Assembly: GCF_900142465.1 (NCBI RefSeq)
Contig: NZ_FRAX01000001.1
Span: forward strand, 186,001 to 250,000
Source of the DNA: Fibrobacter sp. UWH6
Lineage (GTDB): Bacteria > Fibrobacterota > Fibrobacteria > Fibrobacterales > Fibrobacteraceae
DNA length: 64,000 nucleotides
Direction of reading: 5' to 3'
This document shows, one piece after another, positions 7,516 to 14,735 of the stretch; position 1 is the first letter of the stretch, and every line of letters starts with the position of its first letter. A program made the translations under genes and the position numbers. The notes under the pieces are model-generated. The model made no database searches. It was not told where the DNA came from and saw nothing but the letters and a program-made list of their open reading frames with translations.

Positions 7516-7576
7516 CCTCCTGTCGCTACATGCTGAAAAGCGACGGCTTTGTGCATCAGTTTTGCTTATCTAAAAA
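7516..7576. repeat. Direct repeat, copy 2 (5' side of the toxin-antitoxin pair)
   Basis: Second copy of the repeat at 6726-6786, 790 bp away. The 31-bp core with its GTCGCT/AGCGAC hairpin is identical; the rest is diverged. Confidence 0.8.
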
Positions 7577-7729
7577 TCAGAAATCGGTTTGAAATCTGCG
7601 CGAATTTCGCCGCAATCAAATGTACACACAAATTCTTGTCACAAAGTGTCAAAATGAAGCGGAGAACCGCATTTCTCCGTGAAAGATTACCAAAATTTTC
7701 AAGTTTTTTGCCGTTTTTGGCAAAAATAC

Positions 7730-7783
7730 TTGACATTGTTTTTTTTTGTTTACATTTAGGTGTAAGTAAATAAAAAGATGAGG
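7730..7783 (+). promoter_or_regulatory. Promoter and ribosome-binding site of the SIR2 operon
   Basis: TTGACA at 7730-7735 is a consensus -35 box. A TACATT -10-like box follows after about 15 bp, and GATGAGG precedes the ATG at 7789. The preceding 200 bp hold no convincing gene; a 74-codon ORF at 7549 looks random. Confidence 0.55.
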
Positions 7784-7788
7784 TTTGT

Positions 7789-8187
7789 ATGGCTTATCAA
7801 ATTGAATGTGTTATTCAAGAAGTTGGTTTGGCTGTGAATGGTTGTGTATCGTCCCTTAAGGTAAAGGGAACGGAAGGCTATCTGTTAAAACAGGGTAGCG
7901 ACGAGTATAATGTGTTTTGCCCTGAAAAAATGCTGGAAAAAAATGAATCTTGTGATGATGGAAAAATTGAGAGTGGCAAACAGACTGTTTTATTGAATGT
8001 GAAGAACGATTTGAATTTTAAGACGACCATTTGTTACGGAATTGCGCAATCGCTCATTCAAGCAAAAATATCAAACACAAAAGTACGCCTGAAATTTGAA
8101 GAACCTCCCTCAAAGTCTAAATCTACTGCAGGTACTTCTGGTTGTGAAAAAATAGAAGCCAAGATAATCTCCATCACCCTCATCTAG
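7789..8187 (+). CDS. Unrecognised 132-residue protein, first gene of the SIR2 operon
   Basis: I do not recognise this protein. It has no signal peptide or membrane segment, four to five cysteines and a Lys/Ser-rich linker near residue 108. It looks like a small all-beta or alpha/beta soluble protein. It has its own promoter and GATGAGG site and ends four bases before the SIR2 gene, so the two are very probably co-transcribed. In SIR2-type defence systems a small partner gene often encodes a sensor or inhibitor; that role here is only a guess from position. The gene is more A/T-rich than the housekeeping genes nearby. Confidence 0.75.
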   Translation: MAYQIECVIQEVGLAVNGCVSSLKVKGTEGYLLKQGSDEYNVFCPEKMLEKNESCDDGKIESGKQTVLLNVKNDLNFKTTICYGIAQSLIQAKISNTKVRLKFEEPPSKSKSTAGTSGCEKIEAKIISITLI

Positions 8188-8191
8188 CCTT

Positions 8192-9907
8192 ATGAGCCAG
8201 CCTTCTACATGGTCGGAGACCCTCGTTTTTATTGGTGCCGGAGCTTCGGCCTTGCTTGGCATGCCCCAAACCAGTGAACAAACAAAATTTTTTCGAGAAT
8301 TATCAAAATTCGGTGGTCGTAAGAGCCTGGCGAATTTCACGAATGATTTTGCGCAAAACGACCTGAATCGCCTTGAAGATTTTCTTATTCTGCTTGGGGA
8401 CGACAAAACAGACGAAGATTGCTGGCTAGAAATTACAAATGGTGAGCTAGCCGCAGCGCGCAGGGCCTATGGTTCCGCAGGTGTAACTCCACCAGACGAA
8501 ATCCTGAAAAAAAGGATTCTGGAACTTCGCCATTCATACGACTGGCTGGCCCTTAAGCAGATCATTTCCATTTGCCCTTGTGACGAAGGAAACGACAACC
8601 TGATTCGTGATGTCTATACCCTGCTCGATAAAAAGATGAACGCCAAGCAGGGCATCAAGGTTCGTGCGGCGATCGGCGATAAGGATGAAATTGTCATAGA
8701 CTACAGCAGGCTTAAGGGGGCGTACGCCTGCGTTATCTGTTTTACGGTAATCCTTTTCGCAAAATCTTGGAAAAATCTTGCAGAAGGCGAAAAGGCTGAG
8801 ATGTTTTCTAGCTACAAAAAGTTTGCAGAAACATTCGCTCGCCTGATGCAAAAGGAAAGTTTTGCTTTTGCCGAAAAATACCCGGACCTGACAAGCCGCG
8901 AATTTTACCAGTTCAGTACCTCTTTTGTCTCCTTCAATTTCGAAACCGTTTTCATGTGGCTCCTGTTCAATGCGAACCGCGAAGTGAACCACTTTGATAA
9001 GTATTTGAAGACGGCTCAAAAGGTGGAGCAGTGGCTGGATTTTGGATTCCAGACCAAGAGCCGAAAAATTTCAAGTAAACCAGAAGATCGAAAGTCCGAA
9101 AAGTTCTCCTATTCCTACGACGAAGTGGTTGCCTTTAGGCAGAATGAATGCAAGGCTTCCGGGTCACCTGTTGGGCGTATAGGCAAGTTCTTTTTTGCCC
9201 ACGGCAGTTCCAACTGGCGTGAATGCCCCGCCTGCGGGCGTATGATGTATTACCTTGGCGACGAGTGGGGCTATGGCTCAAAACATTTGAACCCACCTTT
9301 GCCTGTGCCTCTGTTTGAAAACGATAATTTTAACCGCACAGAAAACGAAAAACGCTGGCGTAACGAATCATTGCAATCGGATGCCCTAGAGTGTGTTTCC
9401 TGTGGGGCAAAGACTTTTGCCAGTAATTCGCCCATGATTATGCAGACCATGATCAAGGGAACGCCGACATCGTTCCTTGAAGAAGTCCAGCGCGAAGTTC
9501 GCGTGGGCCTTGAAAAATGCCGGCATGTGGTTCTGCTGGGGTACTCCTTGCCTGTAGATGATGTTGTGTGGATACAGACTTTTACAGAGGCCATTCGTTG
9601 CCGAATAAACTCCGAAGAAAAGGCGTATTGTAGCGTGGTTGTGGGGTATAAAGGTGAAAAACGATGGATGTATGGCGAAGAACTGAAATGTTATGCAGAT
9701 GCCCATCGTTACGAAAAGGAAGCCGATGCGTATGGGGCTAAGGCTATAGAAAGTGTAATATCCATTTTCGGTGCCGAGAATGTTCGTGCGTACTGCGGTG
9801 GAATCCCTCAGGTCTGGGGTGACGCAACCGAAAATGAATTGAAGGAAATTCTCTATCCGCAGAGCTGGAATGCGGATATGTGGAAAGGAACGAGATTGGA
9901 AAAATAA
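8192..9907 (+). CDS. SIR2-domain protein, probable NADase of a defence system
   Basis: 571 residues. SIR2 landmarks appear in order: VFIGAGASALLGMP (13-26, NAD-binding glycines), SFNFE (247-251, in the place of the TxNxD motif), FAHGS (335-339, catalytic His), CPAC (345-348) and CVSC (401-404) as a zinc ribbon, and LLGYSLPVDD (448-457). About 220 residues of helical insertion separate the first two motifs, which is more like the SIR2 proteins of anti-phage systems than like protein deacetylases. Such proteins often hydrolyse NAD on infection and stop growth. The start ATG lies four bases after the previous stop, with no strong ribosome-binding site, suggesting coupling. A zinc ribbon as complete as this is more typical of true sirtuins, so deacetylase activity is not excluded. 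Confidence 0.85.
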   Translation: MSQPSTWSETLVFIGAGASALLGMPQTSEQTKFFRELSKFGGRKSLANFTNDFAQNDLNRLEDFLILLGDDKTDEDCWLEITNGELAAARRAYGSAGVTPPDEILKKRILELRHSYDWLALKQIISICPCDEGNDNLIRDVYTLLDKKMNAKQGIKVRAAIGDKDEIVIDYSRLKGAYACVICFTVILFAKSWKNLAEGEKAEMFSSYKKFAETFARLMQKESFAFAEKYPDLTSREFYQFSTSFVSFNFETVFMWLLFNANREVNHFDKYLKTAQKVEQWLDFGFQTKSRKISSKPEDRKSEKFSYSYDEVVAFRQNECKASGSPVGRIGKFFFAHGSSNWRECPACGRMMYYLGDEWGYGSKHLNPPLPVPLFENDNFNRTENEKRWRNESLQSDALECVSCGAKTFASNSPMIMQTMIKGTPTSFLEEVQREVRVGLEKCRHVVLLGYSLPVDDVVWIQTFTEAIRCRINSEEKAYCSVVVGYKGEKRWMYGEELKCYADAHRYEKEADAYGAKAIESVISIFGAENVRAYCGGIPQVWGDATENELKEILYPQSWNADMWKGTRLEK

Positions 9908-9919
9908 AAGGTGAATGTC

Positions 9920-10633
9920 ATGACAATAACCAAAGAAAAACATTCCTTCAATTTTGTTGGAGGAGATAAACTTAGTAGTATGGGTGCGACATGGTTTGTC
10001 CTGTATCATTACTATAAAACATCGGATTCTTCCTATGATAAGTGGAAGGAAAAAAGTGAAAACAGTGCAAAGATTCGATTGAGCACTTATGAAAAAGAAG
10101 TTGGAAAAAGACTCTCTGATTACGGAAAGGAGAGCGAGTGTGCAATGGAATTTGGAGATTGCAGCATTGTAGAATATTGGCTTGAAAAAATACAAGAAAT
10201 GGATGACTGTAACTTGGACAAGTCTAATTTCAATGTAACCCCAGAGGAAGTGAAAAGGCTTTGTTCTTTAATGCTTTCGCAAATGCGGTTTGGCATTGTA
10301 TGTGTTGTGAAATCTATTTCTATGGGGATGCAGTTTGAATTTGAAATTCTGGGCTGTGAAAATTATTTGCATAGAATCACTGAGAAAAATAATGAACGTT
10401 GTTTGAATTACTTTGTGAAAGGTGACAAAACATCAGCTCTTATGCTTGATTCAAAAACGAAATTCGTTCTAGATCAAGAATCTCCACTAGTCAAAATGTT
10501 CGTTGCTGGTTTTGAAAGTAACCGAAAGATTGAAATGACCTTTAGAGGTGCCGCTTTCAAAAATGTATGTAGCAAATTGTTCGGTGAATTTGTGAACGTA
10601 GAAGAACTCATTTGCGAAGTTAAACTGTATTAA
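9920..10633 (+). CDS. Unrecognised 237-residue protein, third gene of the SIR2 operon
   Basis: I do not recognise this family. ATG 9920 is preferred over GTG 9911 because AAGGTGA lies just upstream of it. The protein is soluble, Lys/Glu-rich, with about eight cysteines, and no signal or membrane segment. The N-terminal part is probably helical (residues 25-110); residues 120-230 alternate in a beta-strand pattern (FGIVCVVKSISMGMQFEFEI). It begins 12 bases after the SIR2 stop in the same direction, so it belongs to the same transcript. Codon use is A/T-rich like the first gene of the operon. A role as sensor or partner of the SIR2 effector is possible but unproven. Confidence 0.75.
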   Translation: MTITKEKHSFNFVGGDKLSSMGATWFVLYHYYKTSDSSYDKWKEKSENSAKIRLSTYEKEVGKRLSDYGKESECAMEFGDCSIVEYWLEKIQEMDDCNLDKSNFNVTPEEVKRLCSLMLSQMRFGIVCVVKSISMGMQFEFEILGCENYLHRITEKNNERCLNYFVKGDKTSALMLDSKTKFVLDQESPLVKMFVAGFESNRKIEMTFRGAAFKNVCSKLFGEFVNVEELICEVKLY

Positions 10634-10671
10634 GGAAATGGCAAAAGTCCTTAAATCTAAACGGAGAAAAA

Positions 10672-11259
10672 ATGAAAAAAGAAATGATTATGGGAAAAAT
10701 TCTTGTGACCGTAGTCTTGTTAGCTACATTTTCTATGGCGGGAACCATGAAGGATTCCCGCGATGGCAAAACATACAAGACCGTGAAAATCGGCGACCAA
10801 GTATGGATGGCAGAAAACTTGAACTATAAGACCAGCGGCAGCATGTGTTATGACAATAAACTCTCCAATTGCAAAAAATATGGTCGCCTGTACGCTTGGG
10901 AGGACGCAAAGGCTGCTTGTCCAACCGGCTGGCACTTGCCCAGTACGGAGGAATTTGAGACTCTTTTGAGTAATGTTGGATCTTCAAGTAAGGAACGACG
11001 TGAAAATTTGCGTGCTGCTAGTTGGGAAAACGGAGCTGATGAGTTCGGTTTTTCCGCTCTCCCTGCTGGCGACTACAGCAGCAGCCTCAAGCGGTTCATC
11101 AACCTTGGCGACTACGCCAGCTTTTGGTCTTCTACGGAGCACAGATTCAACAGCGCCTACGCCAACTTCCTGAACATCAATGACCGCCACGCGGGCGTCT
11201 ACGACCGCAGCGAGAAGCTCGGCGGCTACTCGGTGCGTTGTCTCCAGGACTCTAACTAG
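10672..11259 (+). CDS. Exported FISUMP-domain protein, probable DGR target
   Basis: 195 residues. A signal peptide occupies residues 1-23 (a hydrophobic run ending in FSMAG), followed by one complete FISUMP domain: RDGKTYKTVKIGDQVWMAEN, NCKKYGRLYAWEDA, CPTGWHLPSTEEFE, LPAGDYSS..., FWSSTEH, and YSVRCLQD at the end. FISUMP belongs to the C-type-lectin-like fold also used by DGR variable proteins. The last third (residues ~127-190, bases 11052-11237) differs from the template-like repeat at 12277-12362 only at template adenines, and most of its codons end in C. The surface of the lectin-like fold is therefore probably diversified. Start: CGGAG about eight bases before the ATG. The ligand is unknown. 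Confidence 0.88.
   Translation: MKKEMIMGKILVTVVLLATFSMAGTMKDSRDGKTYKTVKIGDQVWMAENLNYKTSGSMCYDNKLSNCKKYGRLYAWEDAKAACPTGWHLPSTEEFETLLSNVGSSSKERRENLRAASWENGADEFGFSALPAGDYSSSLKRFINLGDYASFWSSTEHRFNSAYANFLNINDRHAGVYDRSEKLGGYSVRCLQDSN
11052..11237 (+). other. DGR variable repeat (VR) in the FISUMP gene
   Basis: Bases 11052-11137 align without gaps to 12277-12362. All 11 differences fall on adenines of the latter (five-way mix A to G, C or T), while all 59 non-adenine positions match. Beyond 11137 the downstream half has no matching local template, but 24 of its 34 codons end in C, as expected if it derived from AAC-rich template codons. Encoded residues LPAGDYSSSLKRFINL and following form the variable surface. 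Confidence 0.85.
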
Positions 11260-11283
11260 GCTTCCACCGAAGGTGGGAAGCCT
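11258..11283 (+). promoter_or_regulatory. Hairpin immediately after the VR
   Basis: AGGCTTCC-ACC / GGT-GGGAAGCCT with a GAA loop overlaps the stop codon. Studied DGRs need a DNA hairpin or cruciform just downstream of the VR for efficient target recognition; a role here is inferred. A degenerate relative follows the template copy (12475-12511). Confidence 0.55.
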
Positions 11284-11314
11284 AGCCAAGGCTTAGCGAA
11301 GCAAAGCCTTGAAA

Positions 11315-11368
11315 CTCCCCGAAGAACAACGCAGCGCAGCTGCGAAAGTTCTTCGGGGAGAAATTTTT
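11315..11368 (+). terminator. Terminator after the FISUMP gene
   Basis: A perfect 13-bp stem CTCCCCGAAGAAC / GTTCTTCGGGGAG, with a 20-base loop containing further small complements, is followed by AAATTTTTTG. Another inverted repeat, AAGGCTT/AAGCCTT-like, precedes it at 11288-11310. Confidence 0.8.
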
Positions 11369-11384
11369 TGTTTGGTTATAAATA

Positions 11385-12152
11385 TTGCTTATAGACGAAA
11401 TTTACACCGTGGAAAGCGACAACGAATCAAGCATTCACTTGATTCGTGATCGTAAGTTTTTCCAGGCGTACGAAAGGTCCGCATTCCGTTTTGTAAAATT
11501 TCTCCGTGAGTACAAGGTTCACCATAAGTTCGTGAAGAAAATCGGTGCCGATGTCGTGTATCTCGGCTTCCCTGATTCTGTTCTTGATGGTTTGAGGGCC
11601 GAGGCTCAGGATGCCGGCTACGAGTGGAAAATTATTTCCGATGATCGGCATATAGAAATCAGTGGCTTGCCAGAATTAGAATCGTACGATGCCTGGAAAA
11701 CCGGTATTGTTCAGTCTGTAGGCAATGCCTCCACGAATGTTTCAAAGCTTTCTTCAACTGTGGAAACAGTCGTTCCCTTGAAAAAGCTCTTTGTCATCTA
11801 CCGTGAGTTCTATGACCTCACATTGTACCTTTGTCGTTTAACTAGCAAGTTTCATCGAAATTTTAAGTTCGGTCTGGGAGATAAATTGCGGGAGGAATGT
11901 GTATCTGTTCTGGCCGACTTGCAATGTGTCGTCCAGTCAAAAATTGCATTTGAATACGTTCGCCTTGAACGATTTTTGGTTACGTTGCAAATCCGGCTGC
12001 GTTTGCTTCTGGATTTAAAGCAGGTCACCGAGAAGCAGTGGATTTTTGTAAATCAGGCTATAGTCAAACTTCAAAACCTTTTAGGGCGGAATCCGGTAAA
12101 TCAAGGTTTGCCGGAGTGTCCCGTTTCAGAGTCCAGCAGTCCGCTTGCCTAA
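11385..12152 (+). CDS. Avd-like DGR accessory protein with a MutS-I-like N-terminal domain
   Basis: 255 residues. The C-terminal part (~125-235) is a four-helix bundle matching the bAvd / 23S-intervening-sequence family: VPLKKLFVIYREFYDLTLYL, SKFHRNFKFGLGDKLREEC, IAFEYVRLERFLVTLQIRLR, KQVTEKQWIFVNQAIVKLQN, LLGRN. Avd forms a basic pentamer that works with the reverse transcriptase in DGR mutagenic retrohoming. The N-terminal ~110 residues (IYTVESDNESSIHLIRD..., FVKKIGADVVYLGFPDSVL) recall the mismatch-recognition domain I of MutS; this part of the call is less sure. The start is uncertain: TTG 11385 has no clear ribosome-binding site, and GTG 11409 is an alternative. It lies between VR and template, the usual DGR position for avd. 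Confidence 0.82.
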   Translation: MLIDEIYTVESDNESSIHLIRDRKFFQAYERSAFRFVKFLREYKVHHKFVKKIGADVVYLGFPDSVLDGLRAEAQDAGYEWKIISDDRHIEISGLPELESYDAWKTGIVQSVGNASTNVSKLSSTVETVVPLKKLFVIYREFYDLTLYLCRLTSKFHRNFKFGLGDKLREECVSVLADLQCVVQSKIAFEYVRLERFLVTLQIRLRLLLDLKQVTEKQWIFVNQAIVKLQNLLGRNPVNQGLPECPVSESSSPLA

Positions 12153-12196
12153 AACACGTTTTGTGTGAGGGCGAGTAGAAAAACGGCGGTGGAATC

Positions 12197-12478
12197 TTGC
12201 AAGGTCAACTGGATTTGTTCGGCGATTGCAACCTTCTGCAACCTCTTAATAGCGACTGCGTTCAAACGGCTTGTGGTTCCGCTCTCCCTGCTGGCAACTA
12301 CAACAGCAACAACAAGAAGTTCAACAACCTTGGCAACAACGCCAACTTTTGGTCTTCTACGGCTGATGGCGGCGAAGCCTATCGTTTGAATCTGTTTGTT
12401 GATGTCGCGGAGCCAAATATTGAGGGATGTAGCGTGGATAATGGATTCTCTGTTCGTTGTCTCCGGGACTCTAACTAG
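12197..12478 (+). pseudogene. FISUMP 3'-end fragment carrying the DGR template
   Basis: Only the last third of a FISUMP domain is present: SALPAGNYNSNNKKFNN, LGNNANFWSSTADGG and NGFSVRCLRDSN. No signal peptide, GDQVWMAEN or WHLPS motif precedes it; the ~120 bases upstream of 12277 look non-coding. Homology to the gene at 10672 resumes at the stop codon and continues ~40 bases beyond it. The first half is loaded with AAC codons and serves as the template repeat. The second half (DGGEAYRLNLFVDVAEPN...) is not AAC-rich and does not match the VR, so the fragment may be partly decayed or recombined. Confidence 0.75.
12277..12362 (+). other. DGR template repeat (TR)
   Basis: 86 bp starting TTCCGCTCTCCCTGCTGGC and then AAC/AAG-rich codons; 27 adenines in total. 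Eleven of these are replaced in the VR at 11052-11137 and no other base is changed. It lies 125 bp downstream of the avd-like gene, as in classical VR-avd-TR-RT cassettes, but no reverse transcriptase gene follows. Confidence 0.85.
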
Positions 12479-12538
12479 GCACCCACTGAAGATGGGCCGC
12501 CAAGCCTAGGCCTAGCGAAGTAAAACCTTAAAATAAAC

Positions 12539-12570
12539 GCCCCAGGGATCTTTTTCCTTGGGGCTTTCTT
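12539..12570. terminator. Terminator after the template region
   Basis: GCCCCAGG / CCTTGGGGC hairpin followed by TTTCTTTTTT. It also faces the minus-strand ATPase remnant. Confidence 0.75.
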
Positions 12571-12572
12571 TT

Positions 12573-12998
12573 TTACTCCATAATCGGAGCTGCGTATAAG
12601 GGAATGTTTGTCAGTTGGCTTTGCTGTTTGTATGGCAACATGGAAAAACGTACGGCTCGCATGTCTGGAGTTTTTGCGAGGAGCATGCTCAATGAGTTGG
12701 CGCGAACATTTCTGCCGGCCTTCACTTCGATAGGAAGCATTTTCCCTTTGTATTGAACGATAAAGTCCACCTCAAGTCTGGAATCATCGGTTGTGTGGTA
12801 GTATGTCGGAGTGTTTAGTTCGCACTTGATTTGCTGATAAATAAACTGCTCCGTTACGCCGCCCTTGTATTCCGTAAATACACTGTCGTCGATAAGAACC
12901 TGTGACGCTTCGGTATTTACCATGGCTCCCAGGAGTCCGATGTCGAGCATGTAAAGCTTGAAGGCGCTCAGTTCCTCGTAGATTGCAAGGGGGAGCTC
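12573..12998 (-). pseudogene. 5'-truncated AAA ATPase, DUF4143 C-terminal domain only
   Basis: The last 141 codons encode a DUF4143 domain: YEELSAFKLYMLDIGLLGAM, EQFIYQQIK, YYHTTDDSRLEVDFIVQYKG, LPIEVKAGRNVRANSL. In complete proteins (about 400 residues) this follows an AAA domain with Walker motifs. The frame stays open to 14021, but beyond about 12998 it translates as the antisense of the next gene, so the 482-codon ORF is an artefact. The ATPase domain is lost at a junction with the remnant starting near 12985. Confidence 0.82.
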
Positions 12999-13883
12999 CA
13001 GCTTGGCCTGCACCGTGCCGACTATTATCAGCCCTGGAACATCCTGGACGACCCTTCGTACGAGCAGGGGGCCGAGAGTGGGTATGTGCTGGCGAAGGGG
13101 GTGGCGCTCCTTGACGAAGATGGCGGGCTGCTGAACGACTGGAGCTGCCATGACGACGGAAAAACCGCCGAACGGCCTAAGCCCTCGGTGCGTGTTCTTG
13201 CCAAAGATTTGTCTTGGGAGCTGAACAGGAGGAACGAGGTGCAGGTAGTTGTCGAAAATGACGGCACCGTCGCTGTCGATGGTTTCGAAGTCCTGTATTA
13301 CTATCGCGATGCCCAGGGCGACGTGGCCGACCCGGAATACTACGATACCACCTTCGCGAAGGCATCCCATGTTGCGGCCGGCGGCGACCTTTACTACATT
13401 TCGTTTATGTATAAAAATGTTGTCTTGAATCCGGGTGAACGCAATGCGTTCGGCAATGGCGCGAAGTTCGCTTTGCACAACTCCGACTGGGGTGACGGAT
13501 TCAATGCAAATGACGACCCGTCGCACCATGGCCTGGGCAGGGATTTTGCCGTGGCCGACTCCATAGTGGTGCTCGACAGGAACGGGAACCTGCTCTACGG
13601 CGGCGTTCCGCAGCCCCGATTTGCGGACAGCGTGGTAGTGAAAAATGTTTCGGAGAGCCGCGTGACCCGCGTGGGCGACGTAGTCTATGTGGAAATCGAC
13701 GCCGAGGGCTACTACACCCTTGAAATTGAGAATGCAGTCGGCGCCCCGCAGGCGAAACTGTTCGAAGGCAAGTGGGGCGAGGGCACCCACATGGTGGTGA
13801 TCCCTGCCGACAAACTCAAGCAGGGCGGCTACCTGGTGCTGCGCAACGGCAACGTGATTCTCAACTGGCAGATTTTCAAATAA
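12999..13883 (+). pseudogene. 5'-truncated secreted beta-sandwich protein
   Basis: Frame and sequence style run from about 12985-12999 (ELQLGLHRADYYQPWNILDD) to the stop at 13883, with no start codon or ribosome-binding site at the 5' end; GTG 13086 is merely the first start codon in frame. The visible ~290 residues contain NEVQVVVENDGTVAVDGFEV, an Ig/CARDB-like strand pattern with YISFMYKNVVLNPGER. It ends in a domain resembling type IX sorting tails (GYYTLEIENAVG..., GGYLVLRNGNVILNW). GC content is distinctly high. Function unknown; a carbohydrate-binding extracellular protein is plausible. The missing 5' half ends at the same point where the minus-strand ATPase is cut. Confidence 0.7.
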
Positions 13884-13899
13884 AAAAAGATGGATCGAG

Positions 13900-14733
13900 A
13901 TGAAACTTAAGTTGGTTTGTCTATTCTCAATTTTGCTTGCGGCCTTTTCCCTTACCTCTTGCATATTCGACGACGAGGGTGAAAGCTGGAGCGCCGAGAA
14001 GGTGTGCCCCGACATCGGCACGAACGCCTACGGCATGCCGAACCGCGGCACTTTCACCGACGAACGCGACGGCCGCGTTTACAAGTACACGACCATCGGA
14101 GACCAGGTGTGGATGGCCGAAAATTTAAAGTACGAACTGCCTTATCCGTACAGCATGTGTTATGGCAAAAAGACGTGTTATTGGAAACAGCGTTTTCAGT
14201 TTGATGATATTGGTGATACAGTATGTGTTGAAGATACATCCAAGCTCGCCGAAATCGGCCAACGCATGAACACCACCTGCACAACAAACGAATGCATCGC
14301 CGACGAATTCTGCGAACGATTTGGGAGGTATTATAACCTTTATGAAAATGGGGAAAAGGAGGGGTTCTTGGACAGGGTTCTGTTGGATACGATATGTCCG
14401 CAGGGGTGGCGTGTGCCGTCCAAAGCAGAATGGGAAGTTTTGATGGAATCTGTTCAAAATGATGAGTTGAGACTTTTAGAAGAAGAATCCTATGATAGAC
14501 TTGATTCGGAAACGAAAAAATGGTATAAAAGGCCAGATAATTCTTGTGGCTATTCGGTGCCACTTAATGGATACCTTTTTATGAATGGCGCAATGCAGCG
14601 ATTTTCAATTACATCTGCATTTGCAACAACGACGGCTAAAAACGAACTTTATGCGTGGAATATGATTATGGAATTTGGGAATATGGCTTTTACATCGCAT
14701 AATTTTATCTCCATCCGTTGCCTCAAGGATTGA
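13900..14733 (+). CDS. FISUMP-domain lipoprotein
   Basis: 277 residues. The lipoprotein signal peptide ends in the lipobox LTSC (Cys ~21), followed by the conserved module DERDGRVYKYTTIGDQVWMA, then CERFGRYYNL, CPQGWRVPSKAEWEVL and ISIRCLKD at the C-terminus. The domain is longer than usual because of an insert around residues 85-135 with several cysteines. Unlike the 10672 gene, the C-terminal part is not rich in NNC codons, so it does not look DGR-diversified. Bases 13987-14120 match 15472-15605 at 133 of 134 positions, whereas the rest is unrelated and more A/T-rich. It starts 16 bases after the upstream remnant. The role is unknown; these proteins are probably surface-exposed. Confidence 0.88.
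   Translation: MKLKLVCLFSILLAAFSLTSCIFDDEGESWSAEKVCPDIGTNAYGMPNRGTFTDERDGRVYKYTTIGDQVWMAENLKYELPYPYSMCYGKKTCYWKQRFQFDDIGDTVCVEDTSKLAEIGQRMNTTCTTNECIADEFCERFGRYYNLYENGEKEGFLDRVLLDTICPQGWRVPSKAEWEVLMESVQNDELRLLEEESYDRLDSETKKWYKRPDNSCGYSVPLNGYLFMNGAMQRFSITSAFATTTAKNELYAWNMIMEFGNMAFTSHNFISIRCLKD
13987..14120 (+). repeat. FISUMP 5' module, copy 1
   Basis: 134 bp, one mismatch to 15472-15605. Encodes WSAEKVCPDIGTNAYG through GDQVWMAE. Flanking sequence on both sides is divergent, so the module has been exchanged or converted. Confidence 0.92.
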
Positions 14734-14735
14734 TC

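Noticed and set aside
6726-7576. Integron cassette with attC sites
   Set aside because: The repeats around the toxin-antitoxin pair have a hairpin but no GTTRRRY-type core sites, and no integrase is in the window.
12277-12362. Template-like segment as simple low-complexity Asn-rich coding sequence
   Set aside because: Simple drift would also change non-adenine bases; 59 of 59 non-A positions are conserved while 11 of 27 adenines differ.
12573-14021. A 482-residue minus-strand protein
   Set aside because: Only the last 141 codons resemble a protein (DUF4143). The rest is antisense of the secreted-protein remnant, so a truncated gene is the better reading.
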